From the NCBI GenBank assembly GCA_964422205.1, contig CAYRAI010000003.1, positions 1 to 64,000 of the forward strand: a DNA stretch of 64,000 nt, given 5' to 3'. The notes beneath the pieces are model-generated. The model did no database searches. It was not told the origin of the DNA and worked only from the letters and a program-made list of their open reading frames with translations. The stretch's first letter is position 1. The number at the start of each line of letters is the position of its first letter. Both the position numbers and the translations under genes were made by a program. The stretch comes from CAZNYN01 sp964422205. Its GTDB lineage: Bacteria > Synergistota > Synergistia > Synergistales > Synergistaceae. Positions 15,754-24,785 of the stretch are shown piece by piece.

Positions 15754-17193
15754 TTATATGTCCGCGACTTCTTTTCTGAACTCTTCCAGTCCGTTCCCGA
15801 CTTCGTCCTTGTCTTCATAGAGCTCTTTCAGCTCCTCGTCGGGGGGAGTTAATGGGGTGTCGTCTTTGTCTTTCGGAATGATAATATTAAGAGCCACTGC
15901 TATGATTGTTGAGATTATAACTGACGAGGTGCCGAATATCTGGTGAAGCCAGAGCGGCATTCCGGGGCCTGCGAGTACGTCTGCTACCTGCGAGATTCCG
16001 ACTCCCAATGCCACGGAGATTCCGACGACCGCGCTGTTTCTTGCCGTAAGTTTCGCCGAGACTATGAGTTTCATTCCCGTCATAGTTATAGCGGCAAAGA
16101 CTGTGAGTGTTGCTCCGCCGAGGACTGCCTGAGGAACCGTGGTGAGAAGTGCGGAGAATTTGGGTATTACTCCCGCTATGAATATGACTATCGCAGCAAG
16201 AGCCACTACGTACCTGTTGACGACTTTTGTGATTGCAAATATTCCTACGTTCTGGCTGTATGTGGCAAGTGGCATTCCGCCTATTAAGGCTCCGACAGCG
16301 CTTGCAAGGCCGCTTCCGATAATTCCGCCAGAGAGCTCGCAGTCCGTAGGTTCTCTGTCCATAGCGCCCACTGTTGTTGCTGATATGTCGCCTATTGCCT
16401 GCACAGAGTTTACGATAAACATTATAACCATTGACATTACGGCTGTAGCTTGAAATTCGATGGGGAAGTGGAAGGGCTTGGGTATCTGAACCCAGCCTGT
16501 TTCCATGACTCTCGTAAATGAGACCATTCCTAGCAGGCATGCCAAGGCATATCCAGCAAGCAGTCCCAAGAGTACTGATGCCAGTTTCATAAATCCTTTT
16601 GTGTAGTGTGTGAAGAATGTTGTTGCTGCCAGAGTGAAAAGAGCCACGCCCCAGTTAAGGGCCGAGCCGAAAATTGGGTTTCCCGCGCCGCCTCCGCCGC
16701 CCATGTAGCGTATCGCTACGGGATATAGTGAGAGGCCTATTGTAAATACGACAGTGCCAGATACTATAGGGGGAAAAAACGGGCGAAGCTGCTTTATAAA
16801 GAGCCCTACAACTACGGCAATCAAGCCGCCGGCTATCTGTGCTCCGAATATTGCGGGAAGTCCGAAGTTGCCTCCGATTGACATCAGCACAGGCACATAG
16901 GCAAAGCTTGCTCCCATTATTATGGGCAGTTTTGCTCCGATTTTTCCGAAAATGGGGTAGACTTGAATCATAGAGGCGAGAGCGGCGAGAACTAGAGATG
17001 CCTGTATTAGTATAACTGTATCGTCGGCTGTCTGTCTTGTTACTGCGCTTATAAGTATTGCAGGCGTGATGCATCCTACGACCATTGCTACAACGTGCTG
17101 CATTGCAAGAGGGAAAGCTTCTTTAAAACTTGGCATTGAACCGTTCATTTGGAAAAGAGTACTGTCACTTTTTATCTCTGCCACTTTTTTCAC
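15754..17193 (-). CDS. NCS2 (NAT) family purine/uracil permease
   Basis: A 479-residue polytopic permease of the nucleobase-ascorbate transporter family. It carries the NAT signature Q-N-x-G-x4-T-K (SQNVGIFAITK) near residue 317 and the preceding substrate-site region with GDISATTVGAMDREPTDCELSGG. The first helix has the typical LAMQHVVAMVVG, and a charged tail follows the last helix. In E. coli the urate carrier YgfU lies in the equivalent locus, so urate or xanthine uptake is the best guess. GTG at 17193 has AAGGGA very close upstream; GTG at 17184 is an alternative. It follows ygeW after a strong hairpin that may attenuate expression. Confidence 0.88.
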   Translation of the reverse strand: MKKVAEIKSDSTLFQMNGSMPSFKEAFPLAMQHVVAMVVGCITPAILISAVTRQTADDTVILIQASLVLAALASMIQVYPIFGKIGAKLPIIMGASFAYVPVLMSIGGNFGLPAIFGAQIAGGLIAVVVGLFIKQLRPFFPPIVSGTVVFTIGLSLYPVAIRYMGGGGGAGNPIFGSALNWGVALFTLAATTFFTHYTKGFMKLASVLLGLLAGYALACLLGMVSFTRVMETGWVQIPKPFHFPIEFQATAVMSMVIMFIVNSVQAIGDISATTVGAMDREPTDCELSGGIIGSGLASAVGALIGGMPLATYSQNVGIFAITKVVNRYVVALAAIVIFIAGVIPKFSALLTTVPQAVLGGATLTVFAAITMTGMKLIVSAKLTARNSAVVGISVALGVGISQVADVLAGPGMPLWLHQIFGTSSVIISTIIAVALNIIIPKDKDDTPLTPPDEELKELYEDKDEVGNGLEEFRKEVADI

Positions 17194-17201
17194 GTCCCTT
17201 C

Positions 17202-17235
17202 AAAATGCCCCTGTACTATGTAGGTACAGGGGCAT
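17202..17235 (-). terminator. Terminator or attenuating hairpin between ygeW and the permease
   Basis: ATGCCCCTGTAC and GTACAGGGGCAT pair perfectly around a 7-nt loop. On the minus strand the stem ends in TTTT 9 nt before the permease start codon. It may partly terminate ygeW transcripts and reduce permease expression. Confidence 0.7.
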
Positions 17236-17243
17236 AATAGTAC

Positions 17244-18437
17244 CTACATGAATTTACGGAGAGCAGCTCTGTTTTCCAGAAGGGAGAGAGTCTGCTGCGG
17301 GTTTTTGATTTTGCTGAGGAATATCATTGCGGCTATGATGTAGGGTTTGAAGCTGGCTTCTTTGTAGAGAGGAACTCTGTAGCGGTCAAATACCGATGCG
17401 CAGACTTCTCCCTCTTTGCAGCTTACACCGCTGATGTCGGCTGGCAGGCAGTGGAGGTAGAGAGCTTTTCCGCCCTTTGTGAGTGACATCATTTCTTCCG
17501 TGCACTCCCAATCTTTGTGGGATGCGTTCTGTGAAAGAAGTTCCTTTTCAAGCTGCTTAATGCCGTCAAAGTCTCCCGCTCCGTAGAGGTCTGTGCGCTT
17601 TTCCATTGCTTTGAAGGAGGCCCAGCTCTTGGGGTATACTACGTCCGCGTCTTTGAAGGCTTCGGCCATTGAGTTTGTCTTTGTAAATGAGCCTCCGTTT
17701 TCAAGAGCGTTCTTTCTTGCCACATCTTCGACATCTGACATGATTTCATAGCCTTCTGGGTGGGCAAGTGTTACGTCCATTCCAAAGCGTGTCATAAGTC
17801 CGACAACTCCCTGGGGAACGGAGAGGGGCTTGCCGTATGAGGGTGAGTATGCCCATGTCATTGCTATTTTTTTGCCTTTAAGGTTTTCGACTCCGCCGAA
17901 CTCGTGGATGATGTGAAGCATGTCTGCCATAGCCTGAGTCGGGTGGTCTATGTCGCACTGCAGATTTACAAGGGTCGGGCGCTGTTCGAGGATTCCGTCT
18001 TTGTTGCCTTCTCTTACGGCGTCTACGACATGGTGCATGTATGTGTTGCCTTTGCCTATGTACATGTCATCGCGTATGCCTATTACATCTGCCATGAAGG
18101 AGATCATGTTAGCTGTTTCGCGAACTGTCTCTCCGTGGGCAACCTGTGACTTGCCTTCGTCGAGGTCCTGAACTTCGAGTCCAAGAAGGTTGCAGGCGGA
18201 TGCGAAGCTGAAGCGCGTTCTTGTTGAGTTGTCGCGGAAGAGGGATATTCCGAGGCCGCTGTCAAATATTTTGGGCGATATGTTGTTCTCGCGCATGCAG
18301 CGAAGAGCATCAGCCACTGTGAATACGGCGTCGAGTTCATCGCGTGTCTTCTCCCATGTGAGGAAGAAGTCGTTGCTGTACATATCGGAGAAGGAGAGTT
18401 CGTTTAGTTTGCTTATAAATTTATCCATGTGAGCCAT
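17244..18437 (-). CDS. ygeW: Knotted carbamoyltransferase YgeW
   Basis: A 397-residue aspartate/ornithine carbamoyltransferase-fold protein. The carbamoyl-phosphate loop S71-T-R-T-R75 is followed by GETVRETANM, HPTQAMADMLHI and the HCLPADI motif near the C-terminus. The substrate loop differs from ArgF/PyrB, as in YgeW. GGAGGACATAATC precedes the ATG at 18437. It is third in the minus-strand order dpaL-ygeY-ygeW, the arrangement of the E. coli ygeXYW genes implicated in purine/urate breakdown. It would act on a ureido intermediate. Confidence 0.9.
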   Translation of the reverse strand: MAHMDKFISKLNELSFSDMYSNDFFLTWEKTRDELDAVFTVADALRCMRENNISPKIFDSGLGISLFRDNSTRTRFSFASACNLLGLEVQDLDEGKSQVAHGETVRETANMISFMADVIGIRDDMYIGKGNTYMHHVVDAVREGNKDGILEQRPTLVNLQCDIDHPTQAMADMLHIIHEFGGVENLKGKKIAMTWAYSPSYGKPLSVPQGVVGLMTRFGMDVTLAHPEGYEIMSDVEDVARKNALENGGSFTKTNSMAEAFKDADVVYPKSWASFKAMEKRTDLYGAGDFDGIKQLEKELLSQNASHKDWECTEEMMSLTKGGKALYLHCLPADISGVSCKEGEVCASVFDRYRVPLYKEASFKPYIIAAMIFLSKIKNPQQTLSLLENRAALRKFM

Positions 18438-18468
18438 GATTATGTCCTCCGTCTATTTTAGATTTGTA

Positions 18469-19662
18469 TTAGTCGCAGTAGAGAGTGGGGAGCGCCGCAT
18501 AGACTGCCGCGCACTTTACGAGGTCGGCTTTCCATGTAATTTCGTTCGGAGCGTGTGCCTGAGCCTCTTTGCCCGGACCGAAGCCTATGCAGGGGATGTT
18601 GTAGCGTCCCATGATGGAGACTCCGTTTGTGGAGAATGTCCACTTGTCTACAAGGGGCTCTCCGTACATGCCGCGGTATGACTCAACCATGGCTTTTGTC
18701 GCCGGATGCTCAGCGGGGATTACCCATGTCGGGAAGTAGCACTCTGTCGGATAGACGCACTTTGTCCAGCTAGGGCTGTCGTATTTGTACATGCTTACGA
18801 CAGCTTCGTACTTTTTGACCGAGGGCAGGGCGCGAATCTCTTCGAGAGCCATTTCCCATGTTTCACCGTCCGTCAGTCTGCGGTCTATTGATATTGCAGC
18901 CATGTCCGCAACGGCGCAGCGTGAAGGTGAGTTGTAGAAGCTCTGGGAGACGGCGAGAGTTCCTTTGCCGAGGAAGGGATCATAGTGCAGTCTGTCGTTA
19001 AGTGCCTGAACTTCCTTTACTATGTCAGCCATCTTGTATATTGCGTTGTCTCCGCGCTCGGGTGCTGAACCATGGCAGGATATGCCTTTGACTTCGACTC
19101 TTATCTCCATGCGTCCTCTCTGTCCGCGGTAGATGTTGCCGTCTGTTGGTTCCGTGATTACAACAAACTCGGGGCGTACTTTGTCCTCGTTGATGATGTA
19201 CTGCCAGCAGAGACCGTCGCAGTCTTCTTCCTGTACTGTGCCTGTGACGAGAACCGTGTATTTGTCGCTGAGGAGGCCCAGATCCTTCATTATTTTTGCG
19301 CCGTATGTGGCTGAGACTATTCCGCCAAGCTGGTCGGATGTTCCGCGTCCTCCGATTTCAGTCTCGTTTTCATATCCTTTGTAAGGGTCGAATTTCCAGT
19401 TTGAAAGCTCGCCTAAACCTACAGTGTCTATATGAGCGTCGTAGGCGATGAGTGTCTTGCCTGTTCCCATGTAGCCTAAGATATTGCCCATGCCGTCTAT
19501 TTCCACTTTGTCAAAACCGAGGTTTTTCATCTCTTTTTCGATACGTTTTATAACGCCTTCTTCGCCGCAGCTCTCGCCCGGAATAGCTACGAGGTCGCGG
19601 AGAAACTTTGTCATATTTTTTTCATAACCTTCTGCTGTTTTTTTTACTGCGTTGAAATCCAT
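18469..19662 (-). CDS. ygeY: YgeY family M20 hydrolase (selenium metabolism hydrolase)
   Basis: A 397-residue M20/M28-type metallohydrolase with the zinc-site motif AYDAHIDTVG near residue 70, GRGTSDQLGG near 108, EEDCDG and ITEPTDGNIYRGQRG. The lid domain follows, and a late histidine sits in AQAHAPNE. GAGGAGGAATAGATT precedes the ATG. The stop is 31 nt before ygeW. In known urate/purine-degradation clusters it is thought to hydrolyse an acylated or ureido intermediate that yields 2,3-diaminopropionate. Confidence 0.9.
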   Translation of the reverse strand: MDFNAVKKTAEGYEKNMTKFLRDLVAIPGESCGEEGVIKRIEKEMKNLGFDKVEIDGMGNILGYMGTGKTLIAYDAHIDTVGLGELSNWKFDPYKGYENETEIGGRGTSDQLGGIVSATYGAKIMKDLGLLSDKYTVLVTGTVQEEDCDGLCWQYIINEDKVRPEFVVITEPTDGNIYRGQRGRMEIRVEVKGISCHGSAPERGDNAIYKMADIVKEVQALNDRLHYDPFLGKGTLAVSQSFYNSPSRCAVADMAAISIDRRLTDGETWEMALEEIRALPSVKKYEAVVSMYKYDSPSWTKCVYPTECYFPTWVIPAEHPATKAMVESYRGMYGEPLVDKWTFSTNGVSIMGRYNIPCIGFGPGKEAQAHAPNEITWKADLVKCAAVYAALPTLYCD

Positions 19663-19693
19663 AATCTATTCCTCCTCAATATTTTGGGGTCTT

Positions 19694-20905
19694 TTATGCA
19701 GGTACACAGCCGCCGTCCCAAAGGATATGGCGGTAGTTCTCTCTGTCTGTGTTGCCTTCCGTGGAGAAGAGCAGCACTCTTGAATCCTTGTCAAGCTTCA
19801 TGGCTTCGCGCATGGGCTTCATCTCTTCGTCCATCATCGCATATGCCAAAAGTCCTGTCGTGACAGCTCCCGATTCGCCCGAGATAATAACGCTGTCGCC
19901 TCTTACCGGCATGCCGAGTATTCTCATGCCTCTGGCTGCTACCCAGTCGGGGCATGATGCAAATACTCCGACTTTGTCTTTCAGTATCTGCCATGATGAT
20001 GTGTTTGGCTCTCCACAGGCCAGTCCCGCCATAATTGTCTGCATATCACCGTCAACTGTTTTTATGCTGCCGTCTCCTGTAATAGCCGAACGGTAGAGGC
20101 AGTCTGCCTGGTCTGATTCCGCGACGATGAATATTGGAGGGTTGTCTGGGTATTTGTTGGCGAAGTATCCTACGACAGCTCCTGCAAGAGATCCTACTCC
20201 CGCCTGAACAATGACGTGAGTAGGAGGATTTGCATCCAGTTCTTCCATCTGATTGTCGGCTTCCATTGCCATTGTTCCGTATCCCTGCATTATCCATGCA
20301 GGTATCTCTTCATATCCGGGCCAAGCAGTATCCTGTACCATGACGCCGCCAGGCGTATCTTCCGCAATCTTTGCCGCCATCCTGACACATTCGTCGTAAT
20401 TTTCTTCTTCTATAGTTGCTTTAGCGCCTTCTCTGAGAATGTTGTCCAGACGCATTTTCGCCGAGCCTTTGGGCATAAGTATTACAGATTTCTGACCGAG
20501 TTTGTTTGCCGACCATGCCACTCCGCGTCCGTGGTTGCCGTCTGTGGCGCTGAAGAAGGTCAGCTCACCTGTCTCCTTTTTAATCTCGGGAGAGGTTAAT
20601 TTTTCATATGTAAGTTCGGATATGTTTCTGCCTGTAATTTTTGCTATGTGTCTTGCCATTGCGAATGAACCGCCGAGTACCTTGAAAGCGTGAAGTCCGA
20701 AACGCCACGCCTCGTCTTTTACAAAAATTTCCTTTATGCCGCAGAGTTCGGCGAGTTCCTTCAGGCGAACAAGCGGAGTGACGCTGTACTGAGGAAAGCT
20801 TTTATGAAAATTCATTGCAGTCTGTACGTTTTTTAAATCCATGATGGCCAGTTCTTTGTCTTCTGTCTTAGGCATAGTGTTGCTTGCCCATTTAATTTTA
20901 TTCAT
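19694..20905 (-). CDS. dpaL: Diaminopropionate ammonia-lyase
   Basis: A 403-residue fold-type II PLP enzyme. The Schiff-base lysine is K75 in LHAFKVLGG, and conserved segments include FFSATDGNHGRGVAWSANKLGQ and the phosphate-binding QAGVGSLAGAVVG. It converts 2,3-diaminopropionate to pyruvate and two ammonia. CGGAGGGCAACA precedes the ATG. It is first of the ygeXYW order and is preceded by the regulator gene on the same strand, 18 nt away. It provides the carbon-yielding step of the predicted purine catabolic route. Confidence 0.93.
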   Translation of the reverse strand: MNKIKWASNTMPKTEDKELAIMDLKNVQTAMNFHKSFPQYSVTPLVRLKELAELCGIKEIFVKDEAWRFGLHAFKVLGGSFAMARHIAKITGRNISELTYEKLTSPEIKKETGELTFFSATDGNHGRGVAWSANKLGQKSVILMPKGSAKMRLDNILREGAKATIEEENYDECVRMAAKIAEDTPGGVMVQDTAWPGYEEIPAWIMQGYGTMAMEADNQMEELDANPPTHVIVQAGVGSLAGAVVGYFANKYPDNPPIFIVAESDQADCLYRSAITGDGSIKTVDGDMQTIMAGLACGEPNTSSWQILKDKVGVFASCPDWVAARGMRILGMPVRGDSVIISGESGAVTTGLLAYAMMDEEMKPMREAMKLDKDSRVLLFSTEGNTDRENYRHILWDGGCVPA

Positions 20906-20923
20906 TGTTGCCCTCCGTTCTTA

Positions 20924-21556
20924 TTATTCTTCTGTATCGATGTAGTTATATAGCGTAAATTTTGATATTTTAAAGAGTTTGCACACTTTGTCGCCTGATT
21001 TTAGAATTTGAAAGGCACCTGTGTCTTTTAAGTAGCGTATTGCTTTTACTTTATCGGCCTTTTTCATCATTGCGACGGGTTTTCCTACGTGTTTTACTGC
21101 ACCTTCGATAAGTTCGTCCAGAAGCTCATTCACATTTTGGGGTATTTTCTCAGGTTCTTTTGAATGAGGTTCTGTCTGGAGAATGTCCTGTATAGCTTTC
21201 TCCGCCATACTTAATCTGGTGATGTCGTAATTAATGCAGAAGACCCCTGTAACATCTCCTTTTTCATCCCGAATGAATATAGAGCTTGATTTTACGAGGC
21301 GTCCGTCCGATGTTCTGGTCAGGTAATCGAGCTGGTCTTTCAGCTCATTCTTAGGTTTTGCCAAAGCATCCAAAACTATGTGGGACGGACCTCCGCCCAA
21401 TTCTCTTTTTGTGACGTGCCCGTTCTCTATTGCGATAATGGTGCTGTCCTTGCCGCCAGAAATATCGTGTATCACAATCTCACAGTCTCTGCCAAATTGG
21501 GATGAGATGCCCTTTGCGAGTCTCTTTAGAAAATCTAAGGTTAATGTAGTCTGCAT
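20924..21556 (-). CDS. YheO/DauR-like PAS and helix-turn-helix transcriptional regulator
   Basis: This 210-residue protein has an N-terminal PAS-like YheO domain (FGRDCEIVIHDISGGKDSTIIAIENGHV) and a C-terminal DauR-type helix-turn-helix (SGDKVCKLFKISKFTLYNYID). GATTACATG-type context marks the start at 21556. It leads the minus-strand catabolic operon and faces ygfK across a 231-bp A/T-rich gap. It probably controls both transcripts, sensing a purine-derived ligand or redox state; the ligand is unknown. Confidence 0.85.
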   Translation of the reverse strand: MQTTLTLDFLKRLAKGISSQFGRDCEIVIHDISGGKDSTIIAIENGHVTKRELGGGPSHIVLDALAKPKNELKDQLDYLTRTSDGRLVKSSSIFIRDEKGDVTGVFCINYDITRLSMAEKAIQDILQTEPHSKEPEKIPQNVNELLDELIEGAVKHVGKPVAMMKKADKVKAIRYLKDTGAFQILKSGDKVCKLFKISKFTLYNYIDTEE

Positions 21557-21787
21557 GTAATCACCTTATTCCCAAAATAATTAAATCTAAAAAATTTTTA
21601 GAACTGCTGATATCTTGAATATAGCACAAAAATTTTAAGAGTCAACAGTAATTCTAAAAAAAATTTATAATATAAGAAAAAAATTTTGAAAAATCTGTTG
21701 CTTTTCATTTTTCTTGTGATAGAATTAGCCTTAAAGACATTCTGATTTTCCGCACAATTAAATAATCGCATATTAGGAGGGCTGCAA
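21557..21787. promoter_or_regulatory. Divergent regulatory region between the DauR-like regulator and ygfK
   Basis: A 231-bp very A/T-rich gap. It contains a near-perfect palindrome TCTAAAAAATTTTTAGA (21586-21602), a related half-symmetric copy around 21652-21667, and for ygfK a candidate promoter TTGCTT-16-TAGAAT (21698-21725). The palindromes are natural operator candidates for the divergently encoded regulator. Confidence 0.5.
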
Positions 21788-24772
21788 ATGAGTGATCGTA
21801 TGACCCCAATTTCGTTTTCGAAGATTATGCAGTGGATATTGCTTGAGAGAAAAAATTCAGGCAGTATTTTTGGTGTAAGGTTTCCTTACGCCCATAAAGG
21901 AAGTACTATGCCCTTCCTTGGCGAAAAAATTGAAACTCCTTTCGGCCCGGCTGCCGGGCCACACACACAATTAGCGCAGAATATTATTGCCGCCTATGTA
22001 TCAGGCGCTAGATTTTTCGAATTAAAGACCGTGCAGACGCTGGACGGGGAAGACCTCCCTGTATCAAAGCCGTGCATAGACGCAAGAGATGAGTGTTACA
22101 ATGTCGAATGGTCGACTGAACTGCGCGTGTCGGAAGCCATGGAGGAGTACATTAAAGCATGGTTTGCTCTTAAGCTGATTTCCAAGGAGTTCTCAATGGG
22201 CGCTCCAGACGGTTTTATGTTCAATATGAGCGTCGGCTATGATCTGGAAGGCATTATGTCTCCTAAGATAGATTCATTTATTGAGGGTTTAAAAGACGCA
22301 TCTCAGACTTCGATATGGAGTGAATGCGCAAATTGGGCTCTTTCAAATCTCCCGCTGTTTTCCGATATCGATGAGGAGTATGTCCGCAGTATATCTCCCA
22401 AAGTCTGCGGATCAATAACACTCTCGACTCTGCACGGCTGTCCGCCTCAGGAAATCGAGAGAATATCAATGTACCTTATAGAAAAGAAGCATCTAAATAC
22501 TTTCATCAAGTGTAACCCAACAATACTTGGCTACGATTTTGCACGTAAGACAATGGACAGGTTGGGCTTTTCCTATATGTCTTTTGATGACCGCCATTTT
22601 AAAGAAGATCTGCAGTTCTCGGACGCGGTTCCTATGATGAAAAGGCTTGAAAGAGCTGCGGCAGAGAACAATGTCTCTTTTGGAGTGAAGCTTACAAACA
22701 CATTTCCGGTCGATAATCCCAAGGACTTTATGGCAGGGGATGAGATGTACATGTCGGGACGTGCTCTCTTCCCTCTGACTGCTGAAACGGCAAAGAGGAT
22801 CTCCGAAGCATTCGGAGGCAGACTCAGAATATCCTGGTCGGGCGGAGTTGATTTCAATAATATAACTTCGCTCTACAAGGCAGGTATATGGCCTGTGACG
22901 CTTGCCACAACACTCTTGAAGCCCGGGGGATATCAGAGGTTCACGCAGCTGGCGGAACTGGTGTCAAACTGCCCAAAAGCAGAGTTTAAGGGAGTTGATA
23001 TGGGCGCGCTGAAGAGTATAGCTAATGACTCGCTCGCAAGCCATATCTACAGAAAGCCCTTAAAACCCCTGCCGTCGAGAAAGATAGACAGAGCAGTGCC
23101 CCTTACGGACTGCAATATAGCTCCGTGTTCGGAAGGATGCCCCATAAACCAGGATGTACCGGAATATATATCTCTGGTAGGGGATGGAAGGTACAAGGAA
23201 GCTCTTGAAGTCATCCTGAGGAAGAACCCTCTTCCCTTTATTACCGGGACAATTTGCAGCCACAGGTGTATGACAAAGTGTACCAGAAATTTCTATGAAG
23301 AGTCTGTTCTTATTCGCTCTGTCAAGCTTATTGCCGCGGAAAAGGGCATTGAATCTGTCATAGGGGAGATAAAAGCCCCGGCTCCGAAGAGCGATGCGTC
23401 GGCTGCTATTATAGGAGGAGGCCCTGCAGGACTTGCCGCGGCGTTCTTCTTGGGCAGAAACGGCATTAAATCTACCGTTTTTGAATGCGGCGGCAAACTT
23501 GGCGGTGTTGTCCGCAAGATAATTCCGGACTTCAGAATAGCGGCCGAAGCCATAGATATGGATATAGAGATTATAAAGGCAATGGGAGCTGAGTTTGTAC
23601 TGAATTCTCCTCAGAGGTCAGCCGAAGAACTGAAAAAGCAAGGATACAAATATGTCATTTTTGCGAACGGTGCATGGAAACATGGTGTGCTGGAGCTTGA
23701 AGGAAAAGCGGCAACAGATGTTTTTGACTTTTTGGCATCATATAAAAAAGATCCGGACTCTGCCGAGCTGGGAGAGAATGTGATTATTATAGGCGGCGGA
23801 AACAGTGCCATGGATGCGGCACGTGCCGCCAAGCGCGTAAAGGGTGTAAAAAATGTATCTGTGGTCTATCGCAGAAATAAGTCTCTTATGCCTGCCGACG
23901 AGGAAGAGCTGGAACTGGCTCTAGCCGAAGGAATCGAGTTCAAAGAGCTGCTTGCGCCCGTCGCCTTTGACGGCAAGATACTGAAGTGCGCTAAAGTTGT
24001 TCTCGGCGTTCCTGACGAATCGGGCCGCAGAAGTCCGGTTGTAACAGATGAATATACCGAATTTTCCGCTGGTGCCGTAATATCCGCTGTCGGAGAGAGT
24101 GTGGATTCCGATTTGTTCGCAGAGAACGGAATATCTCTTGACAAGAAGGGCAAAGCAGTCGTTTCCAATTCATCTCTCATGTCAGATGCGGAAAATGTCT
24201 ATGTTGCGGGAGACGCCAGAAGAGGTCCGTCAACAGTCGTAGAAGCTATAGCCGACGCAAGGAAGATAGCTGACGCTATTGCCGCGGAGGAAGGTATCGA
24301 ACTTTCCGAAGAAGCGGCAGCAAATGTTCACATTAGGGAAAGAGCCGCAGGCAAAAAGGGAATTCCGTGTTATGCGAAGGATGCCGAGACAGAAGCCTCA
24401 CGCTGCCTTGAGTGCTCGGCTATATGCGAAAATTGTGTTGACGTATGTCCTAACAGAGCAAATATATCTGTCGATGTTCCCGGATACGGACACCAAATTG
24501 TCCATGTGGATATTATGTGCAATGAGTGCGGCAACTGCGAGACATTTTGTCCATGGGCATCGGCACCTTACAAGGACAAGTTCACACTCTTCTCGACGGA
24601 AAAGGAATTTGACGAGAGTAAGAACAGCGGTTTCCTACTTCTGTCCGGCAGCAAATATAAGCTAAGATATGAAGGGGCAGTTTTTACCGAGGATTTAAGC
24701 TCAGGCTCACAAAAAATACCTGCAAAACTTGTGGCTTTGATCCTAAATGCCACAATATCCATACCGTTATAA
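21788..24772 (+). CDS. ygfK: YgfK-family multidomain iron-sulfur flavoprotein (putative selenate reductase subunit)
   Basis: A 994-residue fusion. Residues 1-420 resemble the dihydroorotate/dihydropyrimidine dehydrogenase barrel (TPFGPAAGPHTQLAQN, TLHGCPPQEIE). Residues ~430-540 hold GltD-like Fe-S cysteines (CSEGCPINQDVP, CSHRCMTKC). FAD binding follows with IIGGGPAGLAAAFFLG near 540 and NAD(P) binding with IIGGGNSAMDAARAAK near 665. The C-terminus has ferredoxin-type clusters (CLECSAICENCVDVCP, CNECGNCETFCPW). AGGAGGGCTGCAA precedes the ATG. It resembles dihydropyrimidine dehydrogenase and probably passes electrons to or from purine intermediates with XdhD, encoded 13 nt downstream. Confidence 0.9.
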   Translation: MSDRMTPISFSKIMQWILLERKNSGSIFGVRFPYAHKGSTMPFLGEKIETPFGPAAGPHTQLAQNIIAAYVSGARFFELKTVQTLDGEDLPVSKPCIDARDECYNVEWSTELRVSEAMEEYIKAWFALKLISKEFSMGAPDGFMFNMSVGYDLEGIMSPKIDSFIEGLKDASQTSIWSECANWALSNLPLFSDIDEEYVRSISPKVCGSITLSTLHGCPPQEIERISMYLIEKKHLNTFIKCNPTILGYDFARKTMDRLGFSYMSFDDRHFKEDLQFSDAVPMMKRLERAAAENNVSFGVKLTNTFPVDNPKDFMAGDEMYMSGRALFPLTAETAKRISEAFGGRLRISWSGGVDFNNITSLYKAGIWPVTLATTLLKPGGYQRFTQLAELVSNCPKAEFKGVDMGALKSIANDSLASHIYRKPLKPLPSRKIDRAVPLTDCNIAPCSEGCPINQDVPEYISLVGDGRYKEALEVILRKNPLPFITGTICSHRCMTKCTRNFYEESVLIRSVKLIAAEKGIESVIGEIKAPAPKSDASAAIIGGGPAGLAAAFFLGRNGIKSTVFECGGKLGGVVRKIIPDFRIAAEAIDMDIEIIKAMGAEFVLNSPQRSAEELKKQGYKYVIFANGAWKHGVLELEGKAATDVFDFLASYKKDPDSAELGENVIIIGGGNSAMDAARAAKRVKGVKNVSVVYRRNKSLMPADEEELELALAEGIEFKELLAPVAFDGKILKCAKVVLGVPDESGRRSPVVTDEYTEFSAGAVISAVGESVDSDLFAENGISLDKKGKAVVSNSSLMSDAENVYVAGDARRGPSTVVEAIADARKIADAIAAEEGIELSEEAAANVHIRERAAGKKGIPCYAKDAETEASRCLECSAICENCVDVCPNRANISVDVPGYGHQIVHVDIMCNECGNCETFCPWASAPYKDKFTLFSTEKEFDESKNSGFLLLSGSKYKLRYEGAVFTEDLSSGSQKIPAKLVALILNATISIPL

Positions 24773-24785
24773 GGCGGTGAACGAT

